From assembly GCA_016709305.1 (NCBI GenBank), contig JADJNA010000007.1, positions 1 through 36,333 of the forward strand: a stretch of 36,333 nt of DNA, read 5' to 3'. The stretch comes from Candidatus Villigracilis saccharophilus. Lineage in GTDB: Bacteria > Chloroflexota > Anaerolineae > Anaerolineales > Villigracilaceae. The notes below the pieces were generated by a model. It had not been told where the DNA came from, did not search any database, and was given only the letters and a program-made list of their open reading frames with translations. Positions 1 through 9,033 of this stretch are shown piece by piece. Both the position numbers and the translations under genes were made by a program. Position 1 is the first letter of the stretch; every line of letters starts with the position of its first letter.

Positions 1-985
1 CTGAGGAATGTTTCCAGCAGGTCTTGAATTGTTTTTCTGAAGTGCTGTCGGTAACCCGTGGATCAACATTCCCGATTGCAAGCATAAGGGGACATTGATT
101 GATCGGTGTGGCGCATTGCTGATGAGGATTATAGAAATGCTTCTATAAACTTGGGGTTGGATGCAAGCAGGTGCGCGCGCCGCTTGTCCGTGCGCGGATT
201 ACGTTCAGAGCGACAAGCTGTCCAGCCGCTTTACTCCAATGAAATCAAAACCGATCTGGCCGTAGATTGTATTTTCTCGACAAATGTTTTTACCCATTTG
301 AACATTGCCGGATAGTTGACAATGTTGACAGCGACGACCGTTCCCAATCCAACTTTAAATGTGGCGGGATAGGCATGGGCGTAATATGTCCGTGATGACA
401 GATGCCATAGGTGCTGTAATGCTTCCCAGAGGTATAGCCCTGCGCCACCCAAGGAATGGCGGGTCAAACTTCAGGGTGGATAATGCCAGTTTTAACGGCA
501 GGATCATGGTCTGCGAGGCGAAGCGGGAATAAACCGGCTTAAGAAACAAGTTCCCGCCATTGTGCGTACGCGTGAATAGATCGTCTTTTGATCTGATGAG
601 CATCGTCTCAGGCGCGGGAAGATCATTCGCCATTGCGCTAATGACAAAACTCCATTTGCTGTGCAGTTGATTTAATTTCGTGATGGACTCGGAAAAAACG
701 GCACAGGGTAATTCATTGCGTTCCATGGCGGCATAGAATATCTCTTCGCCTGTGGGAATGAATAGATTTATTTTATTGTCAACGATGATATTTCAGCGCA
801 CGGATAAATGCCTTTGTTTGGTAGCGCGGCGATGGCAAAAAGAAATTTTTGTAATGGCGTTGCTTGGCTGGGATATATGCGCACGAAAAGATTGGCCATA
901 AAGACTCATGGCCAGCTCTATGAAATGCGCGGGCGAGGTCAAGTGTGGCGGGTGCGCGCCCGCCACTAAGCAGGATATTCATCAG
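1..985 (-). pseudogene. ATP-grasp domain protein, multiply frameshifted, runs off the left edge
   Basis: The minus strand carries pieces of one ATP-grasp enzyme, a carbamoyl-phosphate-synthase-like fold that ligates a carboxylate using ATP; the substrate is unknown. The start (982) reads MNILLSGGRAPATLDLARAF, a typical nucleotide-fold beginning of this family. A second frame (about 775 to 355) gives LFIPTGEEIFYAAMERNELP and KWSFVISAMANDLPAPETML. A third (about 400 to 231) gives YPATFKVGLGTVVAVNIVN. Further recognisable but shifted pieces (GQLVAL, then LLASNPKFIEAFL) continue to about 130 and probably past position 1. At least four frame changes are needed, and at least one residue looks wrong (GEE where CEE is my expectation for the family). 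The gene is therefore more worn than the other broken genes here: either a true pseudogene or a badly called stretch. The family call is from remembered motifs. Confidence 0.6.
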
Positions 986-1075
986 TAAAAGAATGGAGTG
1001 TCAGGATAACTGTAAGGTCGGAGTTCAGCATAAATTTATCCTGTGTCCCAATTGTACTCTCGAAAAATAATGACA

Positions 1076-1104
1076 TTGACCCGCATTCCGTTTGAATTTA
1101 CAAT
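1076..1104 (+). promoter_or_regulatory. sigma-70-type promoter of kamA
   Basis: TTGACC (1076-1081), 17-nt spacer, TACAAT (1099-1104): five of six matches in each hexamer at the ideal spacing. Transcription would start near 1111, leaving a leader of about 105 nt before kamA. Apart from this the gap 986-1215 shows nothing recognisable. Confidence 0.6.
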
Positions 1105-1215
1105 GTTTAAGATGTTGCTGAAATTTGCAGGATTTTTTCGACCGGATCATGACCCTCCACTTGCGCGCTGATCCCGCGTTGTCAAACTTTAACCCTAAAA
1201 TTTTTCGGAGGAAAA

Positions 1216-2542
1216 ATGCCCCACACCATTATTTCAAAACGCGCGCCAATTTACGCTGATGTTCCAGATGAAAAGTGGAACGATTGGCGCTGGCAGTTAA
1301 GTCACCGTCTGAACACTGTGGAAGATATCGAAAAGGTCTTGAATCTCACCGAGAGTGAACGCAAGGCTCTGCAAACTCAAGGTCTGTTCCGCGTGGATGT
1401 GACGCCTTATTTTATTTCTTTGATCGACCCTGAAGATCCTAATGATCCCGTGCGCAAGCAGATCATCCCTGTTTCAGAGGAAATGAACGCCTTTACATCC
1501 ATGATGGAGGATTCGCTGGCGGAAGACCGCCACTCTCCCGTGCCTGGACTTGTTCACCGTTACCCTGATAGAGTTCTCATGCTGGTAACAACCCAATGCG
1601 CGTCGTATTGTCGTTACTGCACACGCTCACGCATTGTAGGCGACCCCGGCCAAACCTTCAACCGCCAGGATTTCGAGATGCAGATCGAATATCTCAAGCG
1701 AACTCCGCAGGTGCGTGATGTGCTGCTCTCCGGTGGTGATCCGCTTGTTTTGGCTCCAAAAATTCTGGAAGAATTGCTCACCCTTGCGCGAGATCCGCAT
1801 ATTGAAATTGTCCGTATTGGGTCGCGTGTGCCGGTCTTCATGCCAATGCGCATTACGCAGGAATTATGCGATATGCTCGCGAAATTCCACCCGCTCTGGT
1901 TGAATATCCATGTCAATCATCCGAATGAAATTTCAAGGAACTTGCCGAAGCCTGCGACCGCATGAGTCGCGCCGGTATTCCCCTGGGCAATCAGTCCGTC
2001 CTGCTTGCAGGCGTCAATGATTGCGTTCATATGCAACGTGAACTGGTGCAGAAATTAACCCGTATCCGCGTGCGCCCGTATTATCTGTATCAATGTGATC
2101 TGGTCGAAGGATCGGGACATTTCCGCACACCGGTTGCAAAAGGCATTGAGATCATTGAAGGCCTGCGCGGCCATACCTCCGGCTATGCCGTCCCGCAGTT
2201 CATTGTGGATGCCCCTGGCGGAGGTGGTAAGATTCCCGTCATGCCCAATTATCTTTGAGCATGTCTGACCATAAGGTGATCGTGCGTAACTACGAAGGAT
2301 ATGTGACAACCTACGAAGAACCGACCGAGTACAAGTCACACGACCCGAAGACGTGTAAATTCTGTCAAAGCAAACGTCCGGAACCCGGCCAGACCGGCCT
2401 GACCGGCCTGCTCGATGGCGACCAGCTATTTATCAAACCGGAAGGTTTTGATGAATTACATAATCGTGATGGTATCCAACACCGATTAAAGGACGAGAAC
2501 AAGTGGAAACCGCTTGGGATCGGGTCCGGTGAGACAGATTAG
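1216..2542 (+). CDS. kamA: lysine 2,3-aminomutase (radical SAM), interrupted by two one-base deletions
   Basis: Converts L-lysine to beta-lysine using SAM, a 4Fe-4S cluster and PLP, in lysine fermentation or beta-lysine osmolyte synthesis. The start has a strong site (GGAGGAAA before ATG 1216). The radical SAM cluster motif CxxxCxxC is present as C128, C132 and C135 (CASYCRYC). The PLP lysine lies in GGGGKIPVMPNY. The first break is near 1930 (NEIS.. to ELAEACDRMSR) and the second at 2252-2256, where a T run one base short makes a false TGA. The piece after it, VIVRNYEGYVTTYEEP...CKFC, is not a separate gene. It is the C-terminal tail found in clostridial lysine aminomutases, where clustered cysteines and the Cys of GVNDC bind structural zinc. 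Repairing both breaks gives about 442 residues (family about 416-470). No neighbouring beta-lysine acetyltransferase gene is seen. Confidence 0.9.
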
Positions 2543-2601
2543 GCGATGACTGAGGACTCTCGAAAATTAGAAACCAGTCAAAGCTCGAAAAGGAGATAAA
2601 A

Positions 2602-3234
2602 ATGAAAAGAAATTTGATCGCGTTAATGATAATTGCTGCAGTTTTGGCAGGCTGTGCCCCGGGACAAAGCCCGGAACAGATTCAGTCACAGATCAATACT
2701 GCTGTGGCGCAGACCTTGGAAGCCGAAAGGCAGATCGCAGAATCTGTGGAGTTGACCGTGGCGGCCCAGATCCCGTTGGCGACCGCGACAGTTGAGGTCG
2801 TGCCAACGAACACTCCAATCACGATCCCGACATTTACGCCCGTTGTGCCAACCGTCACGGCTATGCCTGTGATTCCGCAGTCTGTCAGCAGCGGTGGCAG
2901 CGTGGCTGTGTCAAAACCCGACTATGCCTGTGACGTGATCAACCGCCGCCCTCATGACATGACTGAAATTCATCATGGAGACAGTTTCGATATAAAATGG
3001 ACCATCGTAAATACTGGAACAAAGACCTGGGAGTCAGGCTATGATGTCAAGTATTTCAGCGGTCCAAAAATGGCAACGGTCAATGTCGTAGAAATTCCCA
3101 AACAAATGAAACCCGGTGATACCTACCAGATCGTCATGGACGCGAATGCCCCCGCTGAAACCGGCCGCCAGGTGATGACTTGGACCGTGCAGGGACAAGC
3201 CTGCTTTCCATATGTAGCGATCGATGTGAAGTAG
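2602..3234 (+). CDS. lipoprotein with C-terminal NBR1-like Ig domain
   Basis: A 210-residue exported lipoprotein. Strong ribosome site (AAAGGAGATAAAA) before ATG 2602. The signal sequence ends in the lipobox LAGC with C18 as the lipidated residue. Residues about 22-60 form a polar helical stretch (Q/E/A-rich). Residues about 60-95 are a Thr/Pro/Val-rich linker, common in Anaerolineae surface proteins. Residues about 105-210 match the NBR1-type Ig-like fold: a W-T-I-V-N-T-G-T-K-T-W core, then MKPGDTYQIVMDANAP and a closing W-T-V strand. Two cysteines (in YACDV and QACFP) could form a disulfide. The domain is thought to mediate protein binding; no catalytic residues are visible. It follows kamA by 60 nt, but a functional link is not evident. 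A broken paralogue follows 20 nt downstream. Confidence 0.8.
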   Translation: MKRNLIALMIIAAVLAGCAPGQSPEQIQSQINTAVAQTLEAERQIAESVELTVAAQIPLATATVEVVPTNTPITIPTFTPVVPTVTAMPVIPQSVSSGGSVAVSKPDYACDVINRRPHDMTEIHHGDSFDIKWTIVNTGTKTWESGYDVKYFSGPKMATVNVVEIPKQMKPGDTYQIVMDANAPAETGRQVMTWTVQGQACFPYVAIDVK

Positions 3235-3254
3235 GGTTTGTAGGAGAAACAAAG

Positions 3255-3900
3255 ATGCAACGGAACCTTAGGATATTCTCTTTTTTGCTGATCGCAGCGC
3301 TTGTGCTTGCTTGCGCGCCTACGCTTGTTCCTGCGTCCGTACCTGCTCCGACCTTTGACCCGAACTCGATCAATACCGCCATTGTGTTGACCGCCGGAGC
3401 GGGCCGCTTCTCAAACCGCATTAATGATGCCGCCCTCCTTGACACCAACAGTGACAATGCTGCCTTCGAAAACGCCGGCGCCCACAGAATCGCCCACGCC
3501 GACTTTTATCTTCATCCTTTCCACTCCGACCGTGCCATCCTCCACACCGACCCTGGATACATCGGATTCCGGGGCGCAATTTGCATGCCGCGTGGATTAA
3601 GACCCGCCGGACGATACTGTCTTTGCGCGCGGCGCCGATTTTGATGCTCACTGGCTGGTGACGAACATTGGCAAGAATGCGTGGGATTCAAACAATGCTG
3701 ACTATCGCTATAACAGCGGGGATAAATTCCACAAGGCTCCGATCTACGATCTGAATAAGAGCGTTTCTCCTGGACGGCAGACCGATATTGTTGTAGACAT
3801 GAAAGCGCCCGACAGTGCGGGCACCTACACTACCACATGGAAGATCACGAGCGGAAAGAACACCTTCTGCTCAATGAAGTTGACGATCATCGTAAAATAA
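3255..3900 (+). pseudogene. second NBR1-Ig lipoprotein, one frameshift and one in-frame stop
   Basis: Paralogue of the preceding lipoprotein. ATG 3255 follows a TAGGAG site. The signal peptide has lipobox LVLAC with C20. The first frame runs to TAGAG near 3405. One extra base (GCGGG) then shifts the frame to a Thr/Pro-rich linker (SLTPTVTMLPSKTPAPTESP). At 3598-3600 a TAA interrupts the restored frame after CRVD, where CAA (Gln) would be a one-base change. The same frame continues as DPPDDTVFARGADFDAHWLV and the Ig core TNIGKNAWDSN...SPGRQTDIVVDMKAP to the stop at 3898-3900. Removing one base gives 214 codons, nearly the same length as the 210-residue neighbour, so the two are tandem duplicates. 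The breaks may be sequence errors; two lesions in one short gene leave real inactivation possible. Confidence 0.65.
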
Positions 3901-4231
3901 AAAAATCCTCCAAGTTTCTACTTGGAGGATTTTTTTTAAAAGCCGGGGGAATAGGCTCGTTATTCGAGACTACTACTGCTGGTTTCTTGCGGAAGGAGAA
4001 AAAACCAACTGCGATCGGGATGGCAATAAAGATCAGGGATAGACACAAAAATACTATTCCCATGGTGGTTGCGGCAGCTGGGTCACTGCTGCCCATCACA
4101 TCGATATCCGCTCCGGGAATGCTGCTCGCAAAAACAGATGTCATCCCGAAGAAGCACATGAACAAACCCGGGCAGCCGCATAATACAACTGAGGCAATGG
4201 TCGCAATAATTCCTTTTGTTTTGGGATCCAT
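3887..4231 (-). CDS. small two-span membrane protein, unknown function
   Basis: A 114-residue protein starting at 4231 after a good site (AGGAGAAAAGAA). Two hydrophobic segments are visible, residues about 7-32 (IIATIASVVLCGCPGLFMCF) and about 52-76 (GIVFLCLSLIFIAIPIAVGF), with a short loop between and a basic, polar tail. It lies between pheT and the lipoproteins, pointing the same way as pheT. As read, the last 15 or so codons run through the terminator stem, which is unusual. If one G is missing from the G5 run at 3945-3949, the frame would end in a TAA just before the hairpin, giving a tail EPIPPGF. That is my preferred reading (inference). The family is not recognised. Confidence 0.6.
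   Translation of the reverse strand: MDPKTKGIIATIASVVLCGCPGLFMCFFGMTSVFASSIPGADIDVMGSSDPAAATTMGIVFLCLSLIFIAIPIAVGFFSFRKKPAVVVSNNEPIPPAFKKNPPSRNLEDFFILR
3899..3936. terminator. bidirectional intrinsic terminator
   Basis: A perfect 16-bp inverted repeat (core ATCCTCCAAG / CTTGGAGGAT, arms 3899-3914 and 3921-3936, loop TTTCTA) with T runs on both strands. It sits directly after the stop of the lipoprotein gene and at the tail of the convergent small membrane protein gene, so it can serve both. Confidence 0.85.
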
Positions 4232-4276
4232 TTCTTTTCTCCTGTGATAAATTAGATTTAAACCGAGTATACATTC

Positions 4277-4312
4277 AAAAAAACGGGATGCAAGTTTTCC
4301 CGCATCCCGTTT
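4277..4312 (-). terminator. intrinsic terminator of pheT
   Basis: An 11-bp perfect stem, AAACGGGATGC / GCATCCCGTTT (arms 4302-4312 and 4281-4291 as read on the minus strand), followed on that strand by seven T. It begins four bases after the pheT stop. Confidence 0.85.
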
Positions 4313-4315
4313 GTA

Positions 4316-6913
4316 CTATGACTTTAATTTTGCTCCGACGGTATGCTCCAGCCGTTTGACGATCTTGTTTCGGATCGCCGCGGCGTCGGCATCGGTCAGC
4401 GTTTTCTCAGCCTGATAGGTGAGACTGTACGCCAGTGACTTTTTGCCAGCCCCGATCTTTTCATCGCGATAGACATCGAACAGGCGGACGTCGGTCACGG
4501 TCTTGCCGCCCGTTTGCCTGATCAATGCTTCGACGGCAGATGCGGCGACTGATTCATCAAGGATGACGGCAATATCTTCATACATCGGCGGGAATTCTGA
4601 GACCGGCTTAATGCCAAAGGATGGGCTCAGCGTGCGCAGTTTTTCTAGATCGAATTCTGCCACAATCACGGCGGCATCACCAAATTCATATTTTTCCTTT
4701 GCCAGCGGATGCAGTTCGCCGAATACTCCCACGACCTGTCCATTCACTTTCACCTCGGCAGATTTGCCCGGGTGCATGTTGTAAGCAGACTCACTCTCAG
4801 CATAGACAATGTCTGTGAAACGGAGGCCGGCCAAAAGGAGTTCGATGCGCCCCTTCATATCATAGAAGTCGAAAGCAGGTGAGTCTTTCACATCCCACGC
4901 GGGTGCAATGCGGGCGCCTGTCATCACGATGCCGAGTCTGCGCGGCTCGTTGGGCAGATCGTTCTTGACTGGCTCGAAGACCGAGCCCACTTCAAACATT
5001 GCAATTGATTTTGCTTTGGCATTTTTCTCGGCAACTTCAAGCACCGAAGCGAGCAGGCTTTGACGCAAAACGCTGCGTTCAGGCGCAATCGGATTTGCGA
5101 TGCGGACATATTCGTTGTGCGCCACCACACGGCCTTCACGCTCGGGCGAGGTCATGCGATAGGTCACCACTTCCTGCAAGCCGATCGCGACGAGCAGATC
5201 ACGCAGGCGTTCCTCCCACTCGTGGACTGGATTTCCAACCTGCGGAGGCAAAGCGTCAGCCATGGTGGTGGTTGGAATCCTATCGAAGCCGTATGATCGT
5301 GCAACTTCTTCAAGTACGTCTGCAAGACCGACGACACCTTCCTCAATGTCCATGCGATGGGCGGGCGCGGTGACTTTCACGCCGCTGCTGATCATCACAA
5401 TTGAATTCAAGATGAGCGAGGAGCGCGGCAATTTCTTCATTTGTGAGTTCAATGCCAAGCAGTCTCTTTACGTCTTTTGGTGTCACCTCAACCACTGAAT
5501 CCTTGGGTTTATGTGGATACGCGTCCACAAGGCCGGGTGCGATGGCTCCATTTGCCCAGGCGGCCATGTATTGCAAGCCGCGCCTCACGCCAGTTTCAGC
5601 CAGCGCGGGATGCACGCCGCGTGAAAAACGGAACGACGCTTCCGAAGGAAGATTGTGCTGCTTGGCGGTGCGGCGGATGTTGATGAAGTTCCACGCTGCG
5701 CCTTCAAGCAGGACATTGACAGTGCTCTTTCCACGTGAAGTGGTTTTTCCCTGCGGCATTTCGCCAGGCTTGATTTCAACGCCTATCGCATCCAATACTT
5801 CTTTAGATGCATCGTATACTTCAGATTCGGAACCACCCATTACACCGGCAAGAGAGAGCGAACCTTTTTCGTCGCACACCAGCACATTCATGGGGGTGAG
5901 TTTGCGCTTCACACCATCGAGAGTGATGAGCTCCTCGTCTGCCTGCGCGGCGCGGGTGATGATCTTGATCTTCTTTTCACCGGCGCGTTCCTTGAGGATG
6001 TCATAATCAAAGGCGTGCAGAGGCTCGCCGAGTTCGATCATGGCGTAGTTGGTCGCGTCCACAATGTTGTTGATGGAGCGCACGCCTGCAAGTTTAAGTC
6101 TGCGCTGGATCTGATATGGACTTGGCTTAATCTCCACGTTACGAATTAATCCCGCCACGAAGCGCGGATTAAGCTCGGAGTTGGTGATTTCAATGGTGAC
6201 CGAATCTTCAACTGGATCGCCGGATGTCTGGAATTCAATTTTGGGCTGTTTCAGTTCGCGGCCCGTCAGCGCGGCGAGTTCACGCGCGATGCCGATCACA
6301 TTTGCGTTACGCGCCATGTTCGGCAGAATGGAAATGTCCAAGACTGCGTCACCGATGTAGTCCACAAGAGGCATCCCCACAGGCGCATCGTCATCGAGCA
6401 GGATAATGCCTTCATGCTCTTCGGTGATCCCCAATTCCTTTTCAGAGCAAACCATCGAATAGGAATCCACGCCGCGGATTTTTGCGCGTTTGAGCGTGGT
6501 CAGTACCAATCCGTCCGCGTGACCATCATAGATGGTTGCGCCTTCCTTTGCGTAGGCCACTTTGATCGGCTTGGGAAGTTTGCCCGCGCCTTTCAAATGG
6601 AAAATGTTTGGAGCGCCTGTCAACACAACCTGCTCCTGTTGACCATCGAACAAGTCGAGCAGAGTGAGCTTATCCGCATTGGGATGCGCTTTCACTTCGC
6701 GGATCTCAGCAACGACCAGTTTTCGCGGTCCCAGCCAATGCCGTTGGTCTTGAATTCGTGTTTCTCGCCAGCGCCATAGGTTGGCATGGGCAAGCCCGCA
6801 TATAGGATCTCGTCAACTTCGAGACCGGCGAGCGTTAATTTACGAGCAATGTCTTCGACGGTCAACCCGTCAATGTCAATGAAATCTTTTAGCCATGATA
6901 TTGGTAGTTTCAT
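4316..6913 (-). CDS. pheT: phenylalanine-tRNA ligase beta subunit, interrupted by two frame breaks
   Basis: The beta chain of the alpha2-beta2 phenylalanyl-tRNA synthetase, which binds tRNA-Phe and edits mischarged tyrosine. It begins MKLPISWLKDFIDIDGLTVE at 6913. An N-terminal EMAP-like tRNA-binding fold follows (VKAHPNADKLTLLDL). The B3/B4 editing region includes GVRSINNIVDATNYAMIELG and PLHAFDYD. The B5 domain and catalytic-like core follow, and the last 95 or so residues are the ferredoxin-fold anticodon-binding domain (SEFPPMYEDIAVILDE ... RDEKIGAGKKSLAYSLTYQ). Break 1 lies near 6720, where an A run one base short turns DREKLVVAEIREVKAHP into an out-of-frame read. Break 2 lies near 5400 (LAHLEFN to VMISSGVKVTAPAHR), net one base too many. 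Corrected length is about 865 residues, slightly above the usual 785-810. The start is 69 nt after the pheS stop, with a weak AAAGG site. Confidence 0.93.
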
Positions 6914-6982
6914 AATTTTGCCTTTCAGTTACCATAAAGTGTCACAAGGGTACACAAAGGTTTTCCTCTGTGGTTAAGAACT

Positions 6983-8040
6983 TTAGAATTGCTCCAAAAA
7001 CCGCACATTGTTGCCCCAGAAATAACGAATATCGTTGATCTTGTTTCGCAACATCAACTGTCGCTCGGGACCCATGCCGAAGGCGAAGCCTGTATAACGT
7101 TTGGGGTCATAGCCGCCGTTCTGAAGCACGTTCGGGTGTACCATGCCGCAGCCGAGAATTTCAAGCCAGCCCGAATTCTTGCAGACCTGGCAGCCCTTTC
7201 CGCCGCAGACAAAACATTCCACATCCACTTCGGCGGATGGTTCAGTGAATGGGAAGTACGAAGCGCGGAACCTCACGCGCGCATCCTGTCCGAACATGCG
7301 CCGCGCAAAATCGGTGAGTGTGCCTTTCAAATCAGCGAACGTGATCCCTTCGCCAACAGCCAGTCCTTCCACTTGGTTGAACTGAATCTCAGAACGCGCC
7401 GTGATCTGCTCATAGCGATAGCACATCCCCGGTAGAGCGATGCGGATCGGAGGCGGGTTCTGCGGGTTGATCGCAGAGGCTTCACGCATTGCGCGGATCT
7501 GTCCGGGCGAGGTATGTGTGCGCATCAAGATCGGGTTGTCTTCACGGCCTTCCGCTTCCACGTAAAAAGAATCCTGCATTTCGCGTGCGGGGTGATGCGG
7601 CGGGAAGTTGAGCATTTGGAAATTCATCTCATCCGTTTCAACCTCGCGCGAGGTATACACCTGAAAGCCCATCTCTGCCAGGATGGCTAATACGCGCCGC
7701 AACTGTTGATTGGATGGATGCAAGCGTCCAATGTTGATTTCGCGTCGGGCAAAGTCACGTCCAGTTTTTCCTCCTCAAGGGACTTTGCGAGCGCGGCATT
7801 TTTCACCGCCTGAGTTCTTTCTTCCAAAGCGGATTCCAAGGCTGCTTTTACACGGTTCGCAGCCGCACCGACAACTGGCCGCTCTTCCTTTGAGAGTTTC
7901 CCAAACCCGGCAAAAACCTGCATCAACGGCGAACTGCGTCCCACGTTCGCAATACGCCACGCGTCAAGAGCGGCTTGATCCGTAATGGATGCAAGACTCT
8001 CCAGCGCGGCTTTTTCGATCTCGTTCAATCTATCCAACAT
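6983..8040 (-). CDS. pheS: phenylalanine-tRNA ligase alpha subunit, one frame break
   Basis: The catalytic alpha chain of phenylalanyl-tRNA synthetase, a class II enzyme that charges tRNA-Phe with phenylalanine. It starts at 8040 after GGAGG. Residues 1 to about 90 are the helical tRNA-binding arm. The break is near 7750: DVTLP is followed out of frame by REINIGRLHPSNQ, and adding one G (CCCGA to CCCGGA) restores the usual LPGR..LHP sequence and gives 352 residues, a normal length. Motif 2 region: RFRASYFPFTEPSAEVDVEC, GWLEILGCGMVHPNVL. Motif 3: GFAFGMGPERQLMLR. The Cys insertion CFVCGGKGCQVC resembles that of Gram-positive PheS. It forms an operon with pheT and has a long structured leader (see 8041-8241). 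Confidence 0.93.
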
Positions 8041-8241
8041 GGTGCCTCCAAAAAATTAACTAGAGTCCAACGTCCCCAATCGTTGGATACTCCGAAGTCA
8101 ACTACTGATAAATGGTTCACCTGAACGGCTCAAGAGGGAACTTCAACTGATTTTGGTCGAGTGCAATCTCAACGGCTACTTTGCACATCTCTGGCGGCTT
8201 CTGCCAGTCTACTTTCCTCTGTCACGGCCTTTAGTTTAATT
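8041..8241 (-). promoter_or_regulatory. structured 5' leader of pheS, T-box-like or attenuator
   Basis: About 200 nt of transcribed leader lie between the promoter and pheS. Local stems seen on the minus strand include CTGGC/GCCAG, TGCAA/TTGCA and CGAC/GTTG. Its last element is a hairpin with arms GAGT-AT-CCAACG (8092-8081) and CGTTGGACTC (8072-8063), then TAGTTAATTTTTT (8061-8050) and the GGAGG site of pheS. This is a terminator-like structure placed immediately before translation starts. The stretches GAGGAAAGTAGAC, CCAGAGATG, CCCTCTTGAGCC..GTGAA and AGTAGTTGACTTCGGAGT resemble blocks of T-box leaders, which sense uncharged tRNA. The canonical T-box 14-mer (GGTGGNACCGCG) is not clear, so the class remains open. 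Confidence 0.45.
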
Positions 8242-8247
8242 GCCGTA

Positions 8248-8275
8248 ATTATCTGCGGAATCTAGGGGATGTCAA
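8248..8275 (-). promoter_or_regulatory. sigma-70-type promoter of pheS-pheT
   Basis: On the minus strand a perfect TTGACA (8275-8270), a 16-nt spacer and GATAAT (8253-8248). Predicted transcription start is about 8241, so the pheS leader is about 200 nt long. The rest of the gap to 8381 shows nothing clear. Confidence 0.65.
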
Positions 8276-8381
8276 GGCTTGGATGTCTTTGGTCCAGGTT
8301 TCGCGCTTTAAAATATCAAAAGTTATGGACAATCGCAGTAGAATCGATTAATCTGTTTGATACCAACTTCTCAGGAGTAAT

Positions 8382-9026
8382 ATGGCGGCTTCCCCGCTTT
8401 TTGAATTTGCCTTGCTTTGTTTTGTATCCTTGTTCACGATGGTCAATCCCATTGGTGTCATTCCTGTCTACACAGCCATGACCGCGAAGTTGTCTCCTCA
8501 GGAGTCGCATCGTGTGGCGCGCAAAGCCAGTCTGACCGCGTTGTTCATTTTGCTTGCCTTTGCGATGACGGGACAGTGGATCTTTCGTTTCTTTTCCATA
8601 TCCACGAATAGTTTGCGTGTTGTTGGCGGCGTGATATTTTTCCTGATGGGTTATGAAATGCTGCAAGCCCGCCTCACACGGACTCAGTTTGATGATGAAA
8701 CAACGCATGAATATATCAACGATATTTCCATTACCCCGCTTGGTATTCCCATCATCTGCGGCCCTGGTGCGATCACGACCTCGATTCTTCTGATGAACGA
8801 ATCGAAGTCGCCCATCGAATCAGGAATTGTGCTGGGCGCTATTATTCTGCTCATCGTTTTTACTTATTTCCTATTGCTGGGCGCGAAACAGGTCACACAC
8901 CTGATCGGCGAGAACGGCAACAAAGTGATGTTGCGCCTGATGGGTCTGATCGTCATGGTCATTGCGGTGGAATTCTTCTTTAGCGGGTTGACGCCCATTG
9001 TTCAGGATATGTTAAAGATACAATAA
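8382..9026 (+). CDS. MarC family integral membrane protein
   Basis: A 214-residue, roughly six-span inner membrane protein of the MarC (NAAT/UPF0056) family. Members were once linked to multiple antibiotic resistance; the substrate is not settled and some archaeal members transport amino acids. The family pattern is clear: LFTMVNPIGVIPVYTAMTA near the N-terminus with the conserved NPIG, RVVGGVIFFLMGYEML in the third span, then SITPLGIPIICGPGAITTSI, the second half-repeat with PLGIP and GPGAI. Length matches the family (200-220). ATG 8382 follows CAGGAG. The next gene starts 7 nt after its stop, so the two are probably co-transcribed. Confidence 0.9.
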   Translation: MAASPLFEFALLCFVSLFTMVNPIGVIPVYTAMTAKLSPQESHRVARKASLTALFILLAFAMTGQWIFRFFSISTNSLRVVGGVIFFLMGYEMLQARLTRTQFDDETTHEYINDISITPLGIPIICGPGAITTSILLMNESKSPIESGIVLGAIILLIVFTYFLLLGAKQVTHLIGENGNKVMLRLMGLIVMVIAVEFFFSGLTPIVQDMLKIQ

Positions 9027-9033
9027 GGCGAAC

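Noticed and set aside
2261..2542. A separate 94-residue CxxC protein gene after kamA
   Set aside because: It is continuous with KamA after adding one T and matches the C-terminal zinc tail of clostridial lysine aminomutases.
3134..3651. Minus-strand frames under the two lipoprotein genes
   Set aside because: They mirror Thr/Pro-rich codons of the plus-strand genes and have no start signals or domains.
4503..5498. Plus-strand frames under pheT
   Set aside because: Shadows of the conserved pheT coding strand, rich in Arg/Ser/Pro with no family resemblance.
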